Shown: one piece after another, positions 42,821 to 57,566 of the stretch
Numbering within the stretch: position 1 is the stretch's first letter
Layout: the number at the start of each line of letters is the position of its first letter
Assembly: GCA_024305405.1 (NCBI GenBank)
Contig: JAKNDB010000096.1
Span: forward strand, 124,001-188,000
DNA from: Dirofilaria immitis
Taxonomy: Eukaryota > Nematoda > Chromadorea > Rhabditida > Onchocercidae
Reading direction: 5' to 3'
DNA: 64,000 bases
The notes under the pieces: model-generated
Database searches by the model: none
Told to the model about the DNA's origin: nothing
Seen by the model: only the letters and a program-made list of their open reading frames with translations
Position numbers and translations under genes: made by a program

Positions 42821-45800
42821 AAAAAATAAAGAGATAGGGTGAATAAAGGAAGAAAAGATGAAAGCGCAATTTTATAGCTAAGGGAATATTTTTATATTAT
42901 TTAAATTTGTAATAAAAATTTTGACAAAATATTTCGAGAACGTTTTATCGAGAACAATTGACAATAAACGTTTAGCATCATAAAATTACAATAATTTATT
43001 TTAATTATTTAAATTTATCATATCATTAGAATATCATTGATACATTTGAAATAATTGGAATTAATCAAAAGAACAAGAACACAAAGTTTGGGAAAGATAT
43101 TTTATCCAGCAAAATTGCATATTTTATTACTTTCAAACGAATAAATTTAATTTCATTTTCAAAAAGCAAACTAAACTAATCGATCAGTATTAATCGATCA
43201 ATAATTATCGAAAAAATATATTGATTGATTGGCTTCATTCAAATATCAGCTCTACCAAAAAATTATCTAAGCAGAGGGAAAAAAACGATCAAATTTGAAC
43301 AATCTGATAAATGTCAGAAGAAAAAAAAGAAGAAAGAAAGGAAAAATAGTATGACTAATTAAAAGTGAACAGGTGTTGTCTGAAATTGCTTTAATGAACT
43401 CGTTTCCTTCTCAGCTAAACAAGTACTTGAAAGCAATTAATTATCAGATGATTAATTATCAGCTAACTAGATATATTCATTTTGACCTTTGTTAACTAAC
43501 TTGCACAAAAAAAAGTAGTCGAGAAGTGGAAAAAAATTTTTTAATTTTATTATTAGCCGAAAAAAGTTTTTTTTTCTTGCAACTTTGTTCTCATTTAGTT
43601 TATTTGAAAAATAAGGAATAAATTAGGTGAAGAAAATTGATTTATGAACGATAGATATGCTTTATTTATTAATTTTCTTTTTCTCGAGATTCTATTGATA
43701 AACTTATTTCTAGTTCGCGATATTTGATTTTGCTGCTTTTAAAATGATTAGTTAAATGAATTTTCTCGTAATCATTTTGTTGATAAGATATATGCATATC
43801 AAATATCTTACGAATGTAATTTCTTCTTCTTTCGTGTTGTTAGTTTTTCGAGAGAGAAAATATATTATTCAACTTTGTGAAGTAATTTGATAAAAATAAG
43901 CGATCAAAAATCATAAATATTTATAAATGAAATGAACGAGAAATGATAGTATGCATGAATCGAATAAATAATTTAGCTAAAATATTTTAAAAATAAATTT
44001 GATATAAATCATAGAGGTATAATAAAGAAGAAAGAAAGCAAAAGATAGAAATGAAAGAAAGAGATAAGAATTGATTGGAAGAATTTACAAACTTGATTTC
44101 TGCTTAATTTCAACTTTGAACCTATCTATTATTGATAATTGAATAAATGTTGAAAATTTAACATAATGAAGTGATCAAGTTTATTTTCTTTTATAAATCA
44201 AATTTTTAATAATTTTCAACGACACTATACTCTCACCTCTCGATTCGAATTGCTTTGAAACAGGTTTGTAAGTTCTTTGCCATCACTCTTCTTTCAAGTT
44301 TATCGGCAAGATGGAAATTCATCGTTATCTATCGATTCAAATAGAAATAAATAAATGTATATATATATATATTAATAGCGAATAGATAAAATGAGTATGA
44401 GTGCGCCTCATCAACCTATTCGATGGTACATTTGCGCTAAACGTGAGGTAATTTTTACTTAATTAAAATTTTATTAAAATACTTAAATTCTCTTTTGGAA
44501 TTAAATTTTTACTTAATTAAAATTTTATTAAATTAGTTAAATATAATCTAATTTTTATTTTTTATTTAATTATTTATTGCTTCATTATTACTATTATTAT
44601 TACATTGTATTTTTTCATTTTCAAAATTATTTATTTTTACTTTTTATTTTCATTTTTTTTAGATAGCAATTTAATAAAAAATTAAAATTAAATTAATATA
44701 ATCTAAAATTGAAAGATAAAAATTAGCAATTAAATTTTTGATTATTTCAAAAAAAAAAATTTTAGTAGAAATAAATGAGATGAATACTGTTGAGTTTTAA
44801 ACTGAAAATATTATCGAGATTGAAACTGAAACTTAGAATAATAAGATAGGAGATTAAACAATGGGAATTTAATTTGAATTTTAATTTTTTTAATTCCAAT
44901 TTTTAATTAAAAACGAAAAAGAAAGGAAAAAATTAGAGAAAAGAAAAATTTGTTAAATGTTTTTTTTAGGAAAATAAATATTAAAATTCAAATAATTTTT
45001 ATAAATTTTTATACGAATTAATTTATATTTTTTAAAACTTTCTTTTCTTTTTCTTTTATAAATTATTAATTATCGTTTTCGTCTTATTTTTCATTTAATA
45101 TTTATTTATTCATTTCATATTAAATAAATATTACGAATAATTCATTCTTTGTAATAATTTGAAATTTTTAATCTATCAAACAGCAATATCAGAATTGGAA
45201 ATAAAAATTGAAGTATGAAAATAATGGAAGTAAATAAATTGTGCAAAAATTAGAAAGCAAAAGTTTTTGGAAAAATTTGATTTCAAATATTAATTTGTTT
45301 AAATTCATACCTTCGCCTTTATAAAAATATAAAAATTATAATTTGCATTTTAAATTTATGTCGTCGTCTTATATAAAACAAAATTTGATAGAAATTTATT
45401 GAATATTTTTAATGAAATTATTAATTACTATTTTAAATATCAATTTCTTATTTCGTATATAAAAATGATTTGAATTATTTATTCTTGTTATTGTCTTTTT
45501 CTAAAGAATTAATTAATTATTTATGCAATTTGCGTAGATTATTTGCTCGTATTATTTAATTAGTTTAATAAAGTTTTAATTAAGTAAAAATTTAATTTAA
45601 AAGAAATTTAATTAGTTTAATGGTTTAATAAAGTTTTTCTTCTAAGATTTATCTCTAACTATTAATTATTTAATTAATTAATTAATTAATTAATTAATTA
45701 ATTAATGTATTTCTTTTTTAAATGATTTTTTGTTATACCAATGAATAATAACATCTGTTTTTTCATACTCGTTATCTTTATGATTTTTTAATGAATTTTT

Positions 45801-48800
45801 CATTACAATCATATTTTCCTAACAAATCATTTTTTCCTAAAATTTATCATAAATATAAAGATAAAAGAAATAAATGATAATATTGCGAAACCATTAATTT
45901 ATTTTATGTTTTTACTTTTAAATTTTATTTGCAAAAATTAAATTTTAATTTAAATTTTATTTTATTTTATTTTATTTATTGAAATTAGGCAAAAGCTATT
46001 GGCAATAACAATTTGTTATGTTTTAAAATATTTGAAAAGTTTAAACAAAAAAAATAAAAAGGAAAAAAAGAGAGATATTTCATTTTAATTGCATTTGAAA
46101 TAATTTTAATTGACTAAAAATAAATTTGATAATTTTTAATTTTTAAGCTTATTTAATGAAATATGCAAATAATTGCTTAACTTCTTTGCATTACAATTCA
46201 AAAGATAATCTTTCATTTTTTATTAATTTCTATAATTGATATAATGCAAATTTTCAAAATCATTTTTTATTGATTTCTATAATTGATATAATGCAAATTT
46301 TCAAAATCATTTTTTATTGATTTCTATAATTGATATAATGCAAATATTCAAAATCATTTTTTATTAATTTCTATAATTGATATAATGCAAATTTTCAAAA
46401 TCATTTTTAAATTTTTTCCGAAATGTATTTATTATTTTATCTAAAAATTTAAAAGAACATCTTTACTTATAATTTTTTATTCTTTCAAAAATTTTTTAAT
46501 TATTTTAGAAATTAAATTTAAAAAAAAAAACATTCTAATGTTAATTTGGAGATTGTAAATTTAAAATTGTTTCGATATGATTCGTTCAAATTGAATTAAA
46601 TTAACAAATTTATCGAAAAATGATTTGCTTTGTTTACATTAATGCTATATTATAGATGCATAATTATCGTTGATTTATTTCAATTCGAAAAAATCTATGT
46701 AAACACAATTATTGCAACAATTATCCCTTAACCATTGATCATTACGTTTGAAACTTTACTTTTTTTTTTTCTGTTATGAAAATTTTGAAAATTTAAAAAT
46801 ATAATTTTTAAATGGCAAAAAAAAGTTAATCTTTGATTATATTTCGTAAACAAGATGTTACAGAATACTTCTGTGACATACGATATGCGATACTATTGTA
46901 TATTTCTGAAATTCAGATTCGCAAATAATTTCCATCTGTTCTGTCATCTGTTCTATCAAATGATACATACAAAATTTGATTAGTTAATGATCAGAGCCTA
47001 TCAATTTGTAATTTTGCTTCTGATATCAACTGATTCGTAGCAAATTTCTCGTCATTGGTATTTAGGTTAAGTAAAATTTCAATATATTTTCAAGATTCAT
47101 TCACCTACAAAATAAGATTGTTAAGTGTAGTTGACCATTGAAAATTTGGAAGGTTTTCAAAATTTGTTAAAACCGATGACTTCTTGTTTCGCATTTTCAT
47201 CGCAAAACTCAAGGACATTGCGACAAAATACGCCTCAAACTTTCGTTAGTGATTGTCGAAGATAAATAAAAATAACATCACTTTATAAATCTTTTAAAAA
47301 AAAACATATTAAAAATCTATAATTTGAAAATTTTCAAAGAAGAAAAAAAAGGTCAAAAAAAATTATTATTATTTTCAAGGTCAATTTAAGGCTCTTTTCT
47401 AAATGCAATCAATTCCAATATCAATCAACTTGAAAAATATAAAAAAAAAAAAAAGAAAGTGAATAATTAATTACCTTCTATTTACTTGAACTGCGAATGA
47501 TAGGAATTTTAATTTTCATTCGTATCGATAAATCGATAAATAAGATGTAAAACTTCATAAGCTTTTTATTTCATATGATAAACTTTTAATTCTCAAAAAA
47601 AAAAAAATTTATTAATGACAACTTACAATTTGCAAAAATAACCAAATTTTTAAAACGATTTGCAAATTTGTGAATTTAAATTTCTCATGTATTAAAATCC
47701 TTTTTCTATTAATGGTATGGTAATTTAGAATCTAAAATGAAACATATAATCGGTAATGCTAAATTGATCGCATAATTAGAAATAATATATTCAAATTATT
47801 ATTTAATGTAATATGTTTTTTTTTTTAAAGAAAATGGCATAAAACTTTAAAACTTTTTGAATTTAAAATTTTTAAATTTAAAAATTTTTCTAAAATATTT
47901 GTATTATTTGCGATATTTCAGAAAAAAAAGTTTTGGAAAAATGCGAAAAATAAATTTTAAATTTCTGTTATGCAACAAAATTATTTGATTTTTTTTTTTA
48001 AACTATCAATTACAATTTTAATTATCATCAATCATTGATTTACTTTCTAAAACGATTATCTTCGTTCATTCTCTTTTAAATTCTGTTATTTTATTTTTCA
48101 AAAAAAAGGTAAAAATTATCGTTCGTTATTTTAGGTATGAATTTATGGTTTAATTTGTTAACAAAATAATTTTAAAAAAAATAAATAAATTCTATATTCA
48201 ATTTCTATTCCCAAAAATAATAGATATCATCTTTTTATCATTATGAATTAAAATAAACAATGAGTTATTGATAATTTGTTTCATTTAAGACATATCAATC
48301 AATCAATAAATAAATTCTATATTCAATTTCTGTTCCCAAAATAATAGATATCATCGTTTTATCAATATGAATTAAAATAAACAATGAGTTATTGATAATT
48401 TGTTTCATTTAAGATATATCAATCGTATGTTTCGTAGCGAAATTTTAAAATTGTGAATTATTCAATTTAAAAATAATTATAATTCAATTAGCGAAGAATT
48501 AGCAATTAATCATTGTATTTGAAATATTTTATTATTTACAATTTTCATAAATTTATTAAAATTTTAAAGTAAAGAATTTTAATAAAATAATAAATACAAT
48601 GAATAAATATGATTATTATTAAAATTTCATTGAATTTTATTATTTAATTTATTTACGATAAATGTAAAGTTAGTTTATTTTGTTACAATTATTTATTAAA
48701 AATATATTTAATTTTTAATATTTTTAAAATGAAAAATTCATTTATATAATAATTTGAAATTAATTAAAATTAATTTTATGAAAATATTTAAATTGAAATT

Positions 48801-51800
48801 TTATTTTTCTTTCTTTTTTAAATGAATGAATGAATAAAATTTCAAAAAAAAAAAAAAAATGGAAAAAATTCTTTTCTTTAAAATTAATCGTTTTACTTTT
48901 TCTTTTCTTTTTTTTCTTTTTTTTTCTTAAAATATTCCAATTGTTAAAAGAAAAGATATGATGAGAAAAAGTAGCGGTAAAATTCTTTAACTTTAATTAC
49001 TATTATTTCAAAATTAATGTTTATGCGTATTTTTAAATTAACTAACTAACTAACTAACTGGCTAATCCGAATTGAACGTTAATCAAATTAGTATCAATAA
49101 ATTTCAATTGGAAAAGATTACATCAAAATCTCTTTCGGATGTTAACTTTTATCACTGATAAATTGATGCTTTATAAATAATCAAACATTAGCATACTTTT
49201 CTTTAATGGCCATTGATTTGGGTAGCAAAAAAAGCAAAAAAAACTTTGTAATTTTAATTTTAAATATTTCAATGAAATTTGAAAATATATGCAAAAAAAA
49301 TGTACACAAATATAAATATAATGTTATGAAGAAAAGTTATCACATATGTAAGAAATATATTATATGTCAAATATGGCTATTAATAGTTTTAAAATTGATA
49401 TGATTGATATGCTCAATTTAATCAATCTTTTGTTTTCATTTAATTTTATCCAACTTAATAAATTGAATTGCTCGATTTTGTATGATAACAAGAGAGAGAT
49501 AAAATATTGCTGCATAAATTATTTAAACTTTATCATCGATTTAATTATTTAAACTTGATAACAAGAGATAAAATATTGCTGCATAAATTATTTAAATTTT
49601 ATCGTTGATTCAAAACAAATTGAAAATATCAAATTTGATTATAAAAGATAATTTTTTTAAAATTATTTATACGATAAAAATAAAAATGATAATGGATTAA
49701 TTTTATTTCTTATCAAATTTTTGATATTTCTAAAGATAATTTCTGATAGTTTTATATGATTTTTTATTGACATTCGATAAATAGCTTTTTTTTTTCTCAT
49801 AAAATTTATATTACTTTTAAAGATAGTTTTAAATATTTCATCATTCTTTATTTATCATTTTCGTAATTTTTAATATTTCAAAATAAATAAAAGGATTAAA
49901 ATGAAACGAATTATCTAATTTGAAGAAGGATGGAAGAGGAGAGAGAAGAGAGAGAGAGAGAGAGATGAAAAGAAAGGCAACCAGGTTTATCAAGTTTTAA
50001 TGCTGCTTGCCTACAATATCCAGTATATAGAATAATTGTAATATTTTAACTATTAAAATAAGATGTTTGTGATAAGTATGATAAGAGTTTAATGATGAAA
50101 GATGATCTGTGTATGAGCATTTTAATATTCGCATAAATACAACTATAATACAACTTAGCGATTAAATTATTCGTCAATATAAGTTTGTAATTTATCGCTT
50201 TTATTTCAAATTTCATTATTTAATAGATGTCTTAAACTTTGCACTATACATTGTGTAATATTTTACATATATTACAACTATTTCATCGATATATTTATAT
50301 TTCTTCATATCATCTTTTTATTATCATTTTATAATACAATCATTATATATAATCATCATTATCATTATAATAATACATATGCATACTAGCAAATATAGTT
50401 ATTAACAATATATAATCATTATTACTATTATAGTAATACAAATGCGTACTAGGAATATAGTTATTCACAATATATAATTATCATCATCATTATAGTAATA
50501 CATACGCATACTAGGAATGTAATTATTCACGATATATAATCATCATCATTATAGTAATGCATATGCATATTAGAGAACATAGTTATTCACAATATAAAAT
50601 CATTATTTTTATTATAGTGATACATATACATAGATATATAGAAATTTCAGACCGTATAAAATTAAATTAGTTGTGACATAATACATAATATTTATAGCGA
50701 TTGCATATATTTAGGCGCATTTTATAGTCATAACGAATAATCATTTACTAAAGTTTTCATTACTGTATTGATCAAACAATTTTTTTTTATGAAAAAAGAA
50801 AAATTTATCAATTATCATAAAATATTTATTCGAAAAAATCGATATGATAGTTTTGTGGAAGAAAAACAAAAAAAAATAAATAAACAAATATCATTCGATA
50901 AACAAAAATAAAAAAAAAAACAAATTAAGTATGTAATTGTATTAGTATAAAAAGTTCATTTTAATTAAGCATAAAATTTAATAAATAATTTGAATTTAAT
51001 AATTTCTTATATTTTATTTGAATATTTGTATTTCATGTTATTCTGATAATTTTATGAAAATTCTTTCCTCCTTCAGAATAAGATAAATGTTTCGAGAATT
51101 TTAAATTAAACTTCAAATAAGCTTAACAAACGATGTCTTCTTATTCTGATATTTTAAACTATTGACAGATTGAATTAAACGGATCAGTTTAACTTTCAGT
51201 ATCTTTTTAATTAAAAGTCGGCTTCACTAAACATTGAATGTTGAGGTCATTGGAAAATGCATTATTATATGGATGTGAAGGTCAATCCATCATTAACATT
51301 GATGAAAAGATTTGATAAATCTTTTAAATGATCATCTTTTCGGTTGTGATTAGAAGGGAGAAATACATAGATTGATAATGTGAATGTATTTTTAATTATA
51401 CCAGAAAAAAAAGAAACTTTTAAAGAGATTAAAACTTTGAAATTAAAAAAAAATGAATCCCAACATTACTAAGCAAATTTCTTTTATCCGAAAAAACTCC
51501 AATCAATCGATTAATTGATCAATCATAAGATAATTGATCGATCATGAGATATTTGATGATATTAATTATGCATAAAATATATTTTTCATTTTACAAATTT
51601 TCATCCATTTCCTAGCTGCTTGCTTGATTATTTTCAATCTATTTTGTGGGAAAGAAATTTGAATAATCTCGATATTTTCCAACCTTGAAGTAAGTAATAA
51701 ATTTACCATTAAATTTACCATTTCTTTATATCTTGAATCTACGAACATAAGAAAAATAGAAAGCGCTAGTCATAAAATAAAGTTTGATGAATCATAAAAG

Positions 51801-54428
51801 ATTTTATTGATCTTTTCTGATAACTTTTATGATAAATTGAGAATATAAAAATGATCAATAAATTTTATTTTATTCTAATAAATTATTTTAAAATATACTA
51901 TAAAATGATAACAATATGGCAATTTTAATTTAGTTTGAGAAATTAGAAAAATTAAAAATTTATTGATTTCTATTTTATGATTAAAAAAAAATTATCATAT
52001 TGATATGTTATAAATCATTTTAATTTATCATTCACATTTTTCTTTTTCTTATCATAAAATGATATGCTCTAAGCAATACTAGCAATGTTAATTAATATTA
52101 TCATTTTTATTCTATGCTTTTTTTTTTCCTCCTACTATTGTATTTATTAAATTTCAATACATTTTGCCATATTGATCTATAATATATCAATATGATAATA
52201 TCTTTGATATTGATTTGATATATAAATATCAGTAATATAATTTTAATTAACTCATTTAAAATTGAAATTTTATTCTTATACTTTTTAATTTTACAAAACT
52301 AAATTTTTGCCTTTTTTTTGGCTTTCATTGATATAGAATTGAGAAAATAAATATGCAAATATCTCTCGTTTCCGTAATATCTTTTTCTCCAATTACTTAT
52401 TATTTAAATTTTACGAAATAGCATCTGTTTTGTTTCGATGATTGATGCATTTTCAAATTTGAAAATTATTGCATTTCCTGAACGTTTAAACTTTGTTGTA
52501 TGAACAAAAATTTAAACCTTTTTGAAAAATTATTTCTTAAAACAATGAAAATTTAAAAACTTTAACAATTTGACAGATAACAAATTTTCTTTTTTTTTTT
52601 TGTTATTAATAAAATTTATTAGTAAAATTTTTGAAATTCAAAATTTTTCTTTTATAATTTTTAGTAGTAATTTCTAATTTTACAATAATTTATAGAGCGA
52701 AAATCAATCACAAAATCGTAATATTACAACTGTAAAAGCAACAGAATGCTCACTTAAAAATCGTCCAGCGCTGCGACTTGATTCGCGACTTGTTTGCAAA
52801 TATGAAGTATTAGCTGTCATTGGAAAAGGTTCATTTTCACAGGTAGGATTTTGGTATGATAAATGAATTATTTAAAAATGAATTAAATTTTCTATTTCAA
52901 CTCATCCATTTCAACCTGTTTCATTATCGTAGTTTATTACAAATTTCATTTCAAACTATACAATTACCATGCATAAAATAAGAGAAGAAATTATGATACA
53001 ATTATTGAATTAGTAAAATTATCCATTCTCACGTGAACTATACTGAAATTGAATAACCATTTCAGGTTCTTCGGGTACAACATCGACTTACGCATAAATA
53101 TTATGCCGTAAAATTGGTTTCATCCGATTGCGGTACTGTAAATAATGAATTATCAATACTAAGTCGTGTACAGCATCCTTTTGTGATTAAACTTGAAGAA
53201 GTATTCAATTTACTAATATTTCTTTTTTTTTTTTGATGAAGCTGATTCTGATTTTAAAGAAGATTCAATTTTAAAAAGAAACCTGGAATGAAAGGAAGGA
53301 TTCTAAAATAGTACCAAAGTATACAATTATATTTTATAATTACTAAATCGAGATTTACCTGTATATAGGTATTTAAATCTTCATCACGATTATTTATCGT
53401 AATGGAGATGGCAAGTGGCGGTGAAATGTATAATCGAGTGGTAGCGAAAGGAAGATATTCGGAAGGCGAAGCTCGACAAGCTCTTCGAATGCTCCTAAAT
53501 GGCCTAGCTTATTTGCATAGTATTCGAGTGACACATCGAGATTTAAAACCAGAAAATTTATTATATAGCGATACAACACCTGATGCTAGGCTTCTTATTA
53601 CCGATTTTGGCCTAGCGTATCAGGCACAAACATCCGAAGAAAAAATGACCGAAACATGTGGTACACCAGAATATATTGCACCAGAGGTTTTTTTTTTTTA
53701 ATAATAAATTTTATAATTCTAAAATACAATTTAAAAAAAAAAATTTTTCATAATAATAATTTAAAGGTTCTTCTTCGTTCTGCATATACCGAAAAAGTGG
53801 ATATGTGGGCAGTTGGTGTAATAGCATATATTTTAATGTCCGGTATAATGCCATTTGATGATGATTGTCGATCTCGACTATATACACAAATTATTACAGC
53901 TAATTATATTTACTATCCTCAGGTTTCAAATTTTTCCGCATATCGTACTTCCAATTAATTAACCATTAACCTATTTAGTAAATGGATTGTTATTGTTTAT
54001 TCAAATATTGAATAAGTTTTGACGAGTTAAAATTTACATTTAATTGTGTAATATAAATTTAAAAGAAAGAAACAAAAGTATTCGTTAGAGATGTATTTAT
54101 ATAAATTATAGTTCTGGTCCGGTTCGGAATTAGCAAAAGATTTCGTAGATGCATTACTTGAAACAGATCCAAATGTACGATTAAGTGCAATTGATGCAGT
54201 AAAACATGAATGGTTTATGGGAAATCGTAATCAGTTAAAAGTAATTATCAAAACACGACCTGCTTCTGATTTTACGACAATACAAAGGGTAAAATATTGT
54301 TAGATATTGTTGTTGTTGTTGTTGTTGTTACAAATTTTCAACATATCTCATATTGAAATAAGGAAATTAAACTTTTCATCATTTCTTCAATTTCATCATT
54401 TCTAAACAAGAAAAATTGATTGATTGAT

Positions 54429-54469
<41 letters not shown>

Positions 54470-55274
54470 CAATGATGAATAATGGGAAATGTAAACGAAT
54501 TAAAATTTTTTACATCGAATTATTTTCCGTTAAAATTTGATTTCCTGTAATTTAAATATATTTTTCAAATTTTCTAATTTAATTCTAACATTCAAATGTT
54601 GGAATAATTTTTAAGAATAGCATAATCCAATCTTTGCAAAATAAACGATACATGTCAGTGTATTTGAAAAGAAGAAAAGTTGACAGATAAAATTTGATTT
54701 TCAGTTTTTCCATTTCTACTAAATTCTCTCTCTCTCTCTCTCTTCTGTCTAAAAATTTTGAACTTTGATTGATCTATCGCTTCTTCTTTAAATTAATAAA
54801 TAACCAAAGAATAAAATTAGAAATAAATTAAATTTCAAGCAATTTAGAAATTGAAGAAATAAATTTTTAATTTAGTACAGAGATAACATATCGATCATCC
54901 ATGTTTTTAATGTAAAATAATTAAATGGACAAATTTAATTAATCGATATAGATGGATAGTATCGATTGATTGAAAATTAATGCAAATATCGATCGAAATT
55001 GAAGAAAAAAAATTTATAATAGAAAATAGTAATATGTAAAATATATAATATTAATATCGATGAAAGTAAAATTAAAAACTTTTTTTAAAAATATAAAATG
55101 AAATAATAACAAAATAAAAATTTGCAGACGCGTTCTTCACGATCTATTCGAAGTGTTACACGATCAGATCATGGTCATCGTGTTGATCCACGTGAGGTAG
55201 ATCGTTTAGCTAGTGATTTACAACGTCTAGCAAAATTTCAACAACAATCAACCAAACATTACGGTTTCTTATAG
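42393..55274 (+). CDS. pskh1: PSKH1-like Ser/Thr protein kinase, N-myristoylated type
   Basis: CaMK-group kinase; family members are membrane, Golgi and nuclear associated. Seven exons: 42393-42551, 52696-52842, 53066-53200, 53369-53686, 53767-53922, 54112-54288, 55128-55274; 412 codons, all phase 0, no frame breaks. The N-terminus MGNNQSSSC fits N-myristoylation (Gly2) with a possible palmitoyl Cys9. Catalytic landmarks: glycine loop GKGSFS (96-101), ATP-binding Lys118 in YAVKL, HRDLKPENLL (Asp205), TDFG (Asp226), CGTPEYIAPE (to 253), then VDMWAVGVIAYILMSGIMPF. The tail RTRSSRSIRSVTRSD is Arg/Ser-rich as in human PSKH1. All catalytic residues are present, so it should be an active kinase. 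Human PSKH1 is about 424 residues. The link of exon 1 to the rest crosses a 10.1 kb intron and rests on matching phase, the myristoylation signal and the lack of any other gene between; exons 2-7 are certain. Confidence 0.9.
44469..45633. mobile_element. Possible non-autonomous TIR element
   Basis: About 75 bp at 44469-44545 reappear inverted at 45551-45633 with roughly 85% identity by eye; the shared core includes AAATTTTTACTTAATTAAAA. The 1.0 kb between has no open frame. The left core is also repeated directly just upstream. Low complexity makes chance similarity a concern, and I see no clear target-site duplication. Confidence 0.3.
46214..46408. repeat. 47 bp tandem array (~4 copies)
   Basis: Units begin CATTTTTTATT at 46214, 46261, 46308 and 46355 (exactly 47 bp apart) and contain CTATAATTGATATAATGCAA. 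Very few differences, so recently amplified. Confidence 0.92.
48181..48424. repeat. Tandem duplication of ~125 bp
   Basis: Two copies starting ATAAATAAATTCTATATTC at 48181 and 48306. They differ at a few bases and by one A in a homopolymer. Confidence 0.88.
49484..49612. repeat. Tandem duplication of ~73 bp
   Basis: GATAACAAGAGA and AAATATTGCTGCATAAATT are shared by two adjacent copies starting at 49484 and 49557. Confidence 0.85.
50343..50640. repeat. ~62 bp tandem array (4-5 diverged copies)
   Basis: The landmark TTATTCACAATATATAAT recurs near 50404, 50466, 50528 and 50588, each followed by ATC-rich sequence and TATAGTAATACATA-like text. Confidence 0.8.
54311..54330. repeat. (GTT)n in a kinase intron
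   Basis: Short trinucleotide run in the last intron. Confidence 0.8.
54415..54468. repeat. (GATT)n microsatellite in the last kinase intron
   Basis: Tetranucleotide run with one GATC interruption. Confidence 0.9.
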
Positions 55275-57501
55275 TTTTCATAAATAATTATGCATTTATA
55301 TCATATGATCTAAAAATTTCGTCATCTTCGAGATTTCCAATTTTTCATTCATTTAAATTTCACATCATACTATTGTATGTTAAATCAATTTTGTTGTATC
55401 TTATTTTTATATTTCTCTATCTACGATATATTGATTAATTGATTAATTAATTAACAAATATGTTATGCTCAAACGCATCCTATTCTTTTTTTTTTTGTCA
55501 ATGATTAAAATCTCAGATAATGCCAATTCTATGAGCTTAGTACTTACTCATTCTTCTTTTTTGAAAATTATTAACCGATAATCGATCGATATAATATTTG
55601 ATCACACATTAATCATATCGTAAGCTTAATTAAATTTTGAATAATGGAATGAGCATTAATGCTGAAATAAGATTTAATTTAAATTTTCTATATATATATG
55701 GATGATTTTAAAAACAAAATTAATTCATAAATTCATTTAGTATAATCATAGATTTCATAATTTTCATTATTCTCGATTTTTGTTTAGATTTCAAGAAAGA
55801 AAAAAGTCAAATTAACTCAATAATTTTTTGAACACATTCAATTTATCAAAATAAAAGTAATTGCATCGAAAATATTTAAATCTTTCAATTTTAAATTTTT
55901 ACAAATTGGAAGATTAAATTTCCACTATTTTAAATATATCAACCATCAATTTATCTATTTAGTTTTTAAATCGAATATTCGTAATTTATCTAACAATGAA
56001 TTAGAAATTTAATGAAGGAAGAAAAAAAAAAAGAAACATATGACCTCTTATGACCTCTTACGTACGTACTATCGCATCATTTATTATCGATTAAAATATG
56101 ATGAAATTTGTCAAATGACAACAAACGATATTTTGATAAAAAAAAAAATTTTTATCATCTTTCATTAAATTTTTAAAATTTCATTAATATTTATCGCAAA
56201 ATTTTTCCCTCATAATTTAAAACATTTATTTCGACTTTTTCCTGTTCATCAATAATTCCATTTTTGAAAATTTTCAAAAAAAAAGTTTTGAAATTTAAAA
56301 AGAATCTCATTTACAAACTTTTTCTTCTCATTTCATTTGAACAATTAATCATTTTTATGATTAATTATAATGAATTGGTTTAACTTTAAGACTATTTTAT
56401 ATATCTTTTAATAATGATTAATTAGCACTAATGAATATCATCGAGAAGCAATTTTCAATCGGACAAAAAGGCTGTTAACTTATTATTATACTTTTTGAAC
56501 TGTAAATATAAGCCTATAACGATCTCTTCATACCTCTATAATTAGTTAATTGGAAAACTTTTCATAATCTTTAATCTTCAAATATGCAAATTATACTACT
56601 TTTGTTTCTTCATAAAAATAGGAAATTCAAGTTTCTTATAATTATAGATCATTAAGAGCAGTCCTAATATGGACGGGTGGATCATATATAGCAAACGATT
56701 ATTTGTATTATATTATCTGATATTCAAGCAGTCAAATAAATGATAAAAATGTTACAATATCCTAGTAATGATTGCATTCCTCGATTAAATACATCACTTT
56801 CAATAAAATTGTCGAGATTATAAACTTGAAAATACGAATTGAAATTTATGAGAAAATGAGATGAAACTAAAAGAAGACAATATGTTAATTTAAGAACTAA
56901 CAATATATGCATTTTCTTTCGAAATCATAATTTTTTTTTCTTCTTAATGTACAGTGATAATATTATACGATATGCTTTCTAATCTTCTAGTCATCAATTT
57001 CTTTACTAAGATAACTATACTTTGTAAAGATATTTGTTGCAATGAAAAAAATTTACTGAACAGTGTTTGAAAGCATAATCAAAGAAATCAACAAACGAAT
57101 TCTTCGGTATTTATTCCTGATTTATAAAGAACAGCTTATCAGTCAAGTTTCTATTATGATTACGTGTCTTTAAATAATACATCCATCCTATTAATCTACA
57201 AATTAACAAAAACTCCTTTGCTTTTCTTCTCCCATCAATTGTTGTACTTGTCACCATAAGTACAAAAAAATTTCTCAAATAATCTAGAAAAAAAAAAATT
57301 AATTATAGGATAAAAAATAATAACCTGACATTTCAAACTATATTATTCTTTATTATACAATATTCAACTCTATCGATTGAGAAGTGTGGAATTTTATTAT
57401 ATAACTTAAAAATGAAATGCATAAAATATAGCCTAAAACCGAAATTATTTTAAGTATTTCAGAGATAAAGTTTTATGAGTAAAATAAAAAGTAAAGGTCT
57501 A
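55275..57501. other. Convergent intergenic region (kinase and PINX1 3' ends)
   Basis: AT-rich; it contains the kinase 3' UTR. There is an imperfect TATGACCTCTTA duplication near 56038-56060 followed by TACGTACGTACT. No coding exon seen. Confidence 0.6.
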
Positions 57502-57507
57502 TTTATT
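57502..57507 (-). promoter_or_regulatory. Likely poly(A) signal of the PINX1-like gene
   Basis: AATAAA on the minus strand about 60 nt after the TGA stop at 57567-57569. Confidence 0.5.
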
Positions 57508-57566
57508 CCTTGATTGGATTGAACAATAAATAACAGTACAATTTCAAGAGAAATTTATTAAATCTA

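Larger units (their letters stand above)
42552..52695 (+). other. 10.1 kb first intron of the kinase gene
   Basis: It starts gttagt and ends atttatag. Content is very AT-rich with several tandem repeats and a possible TIR element, listed separately, plus (AG)n near 42787-42814 and (TTAA)n near 45666-45706. I see no exon, nested gene or RNA gene inside it. Confidence 0.65.
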
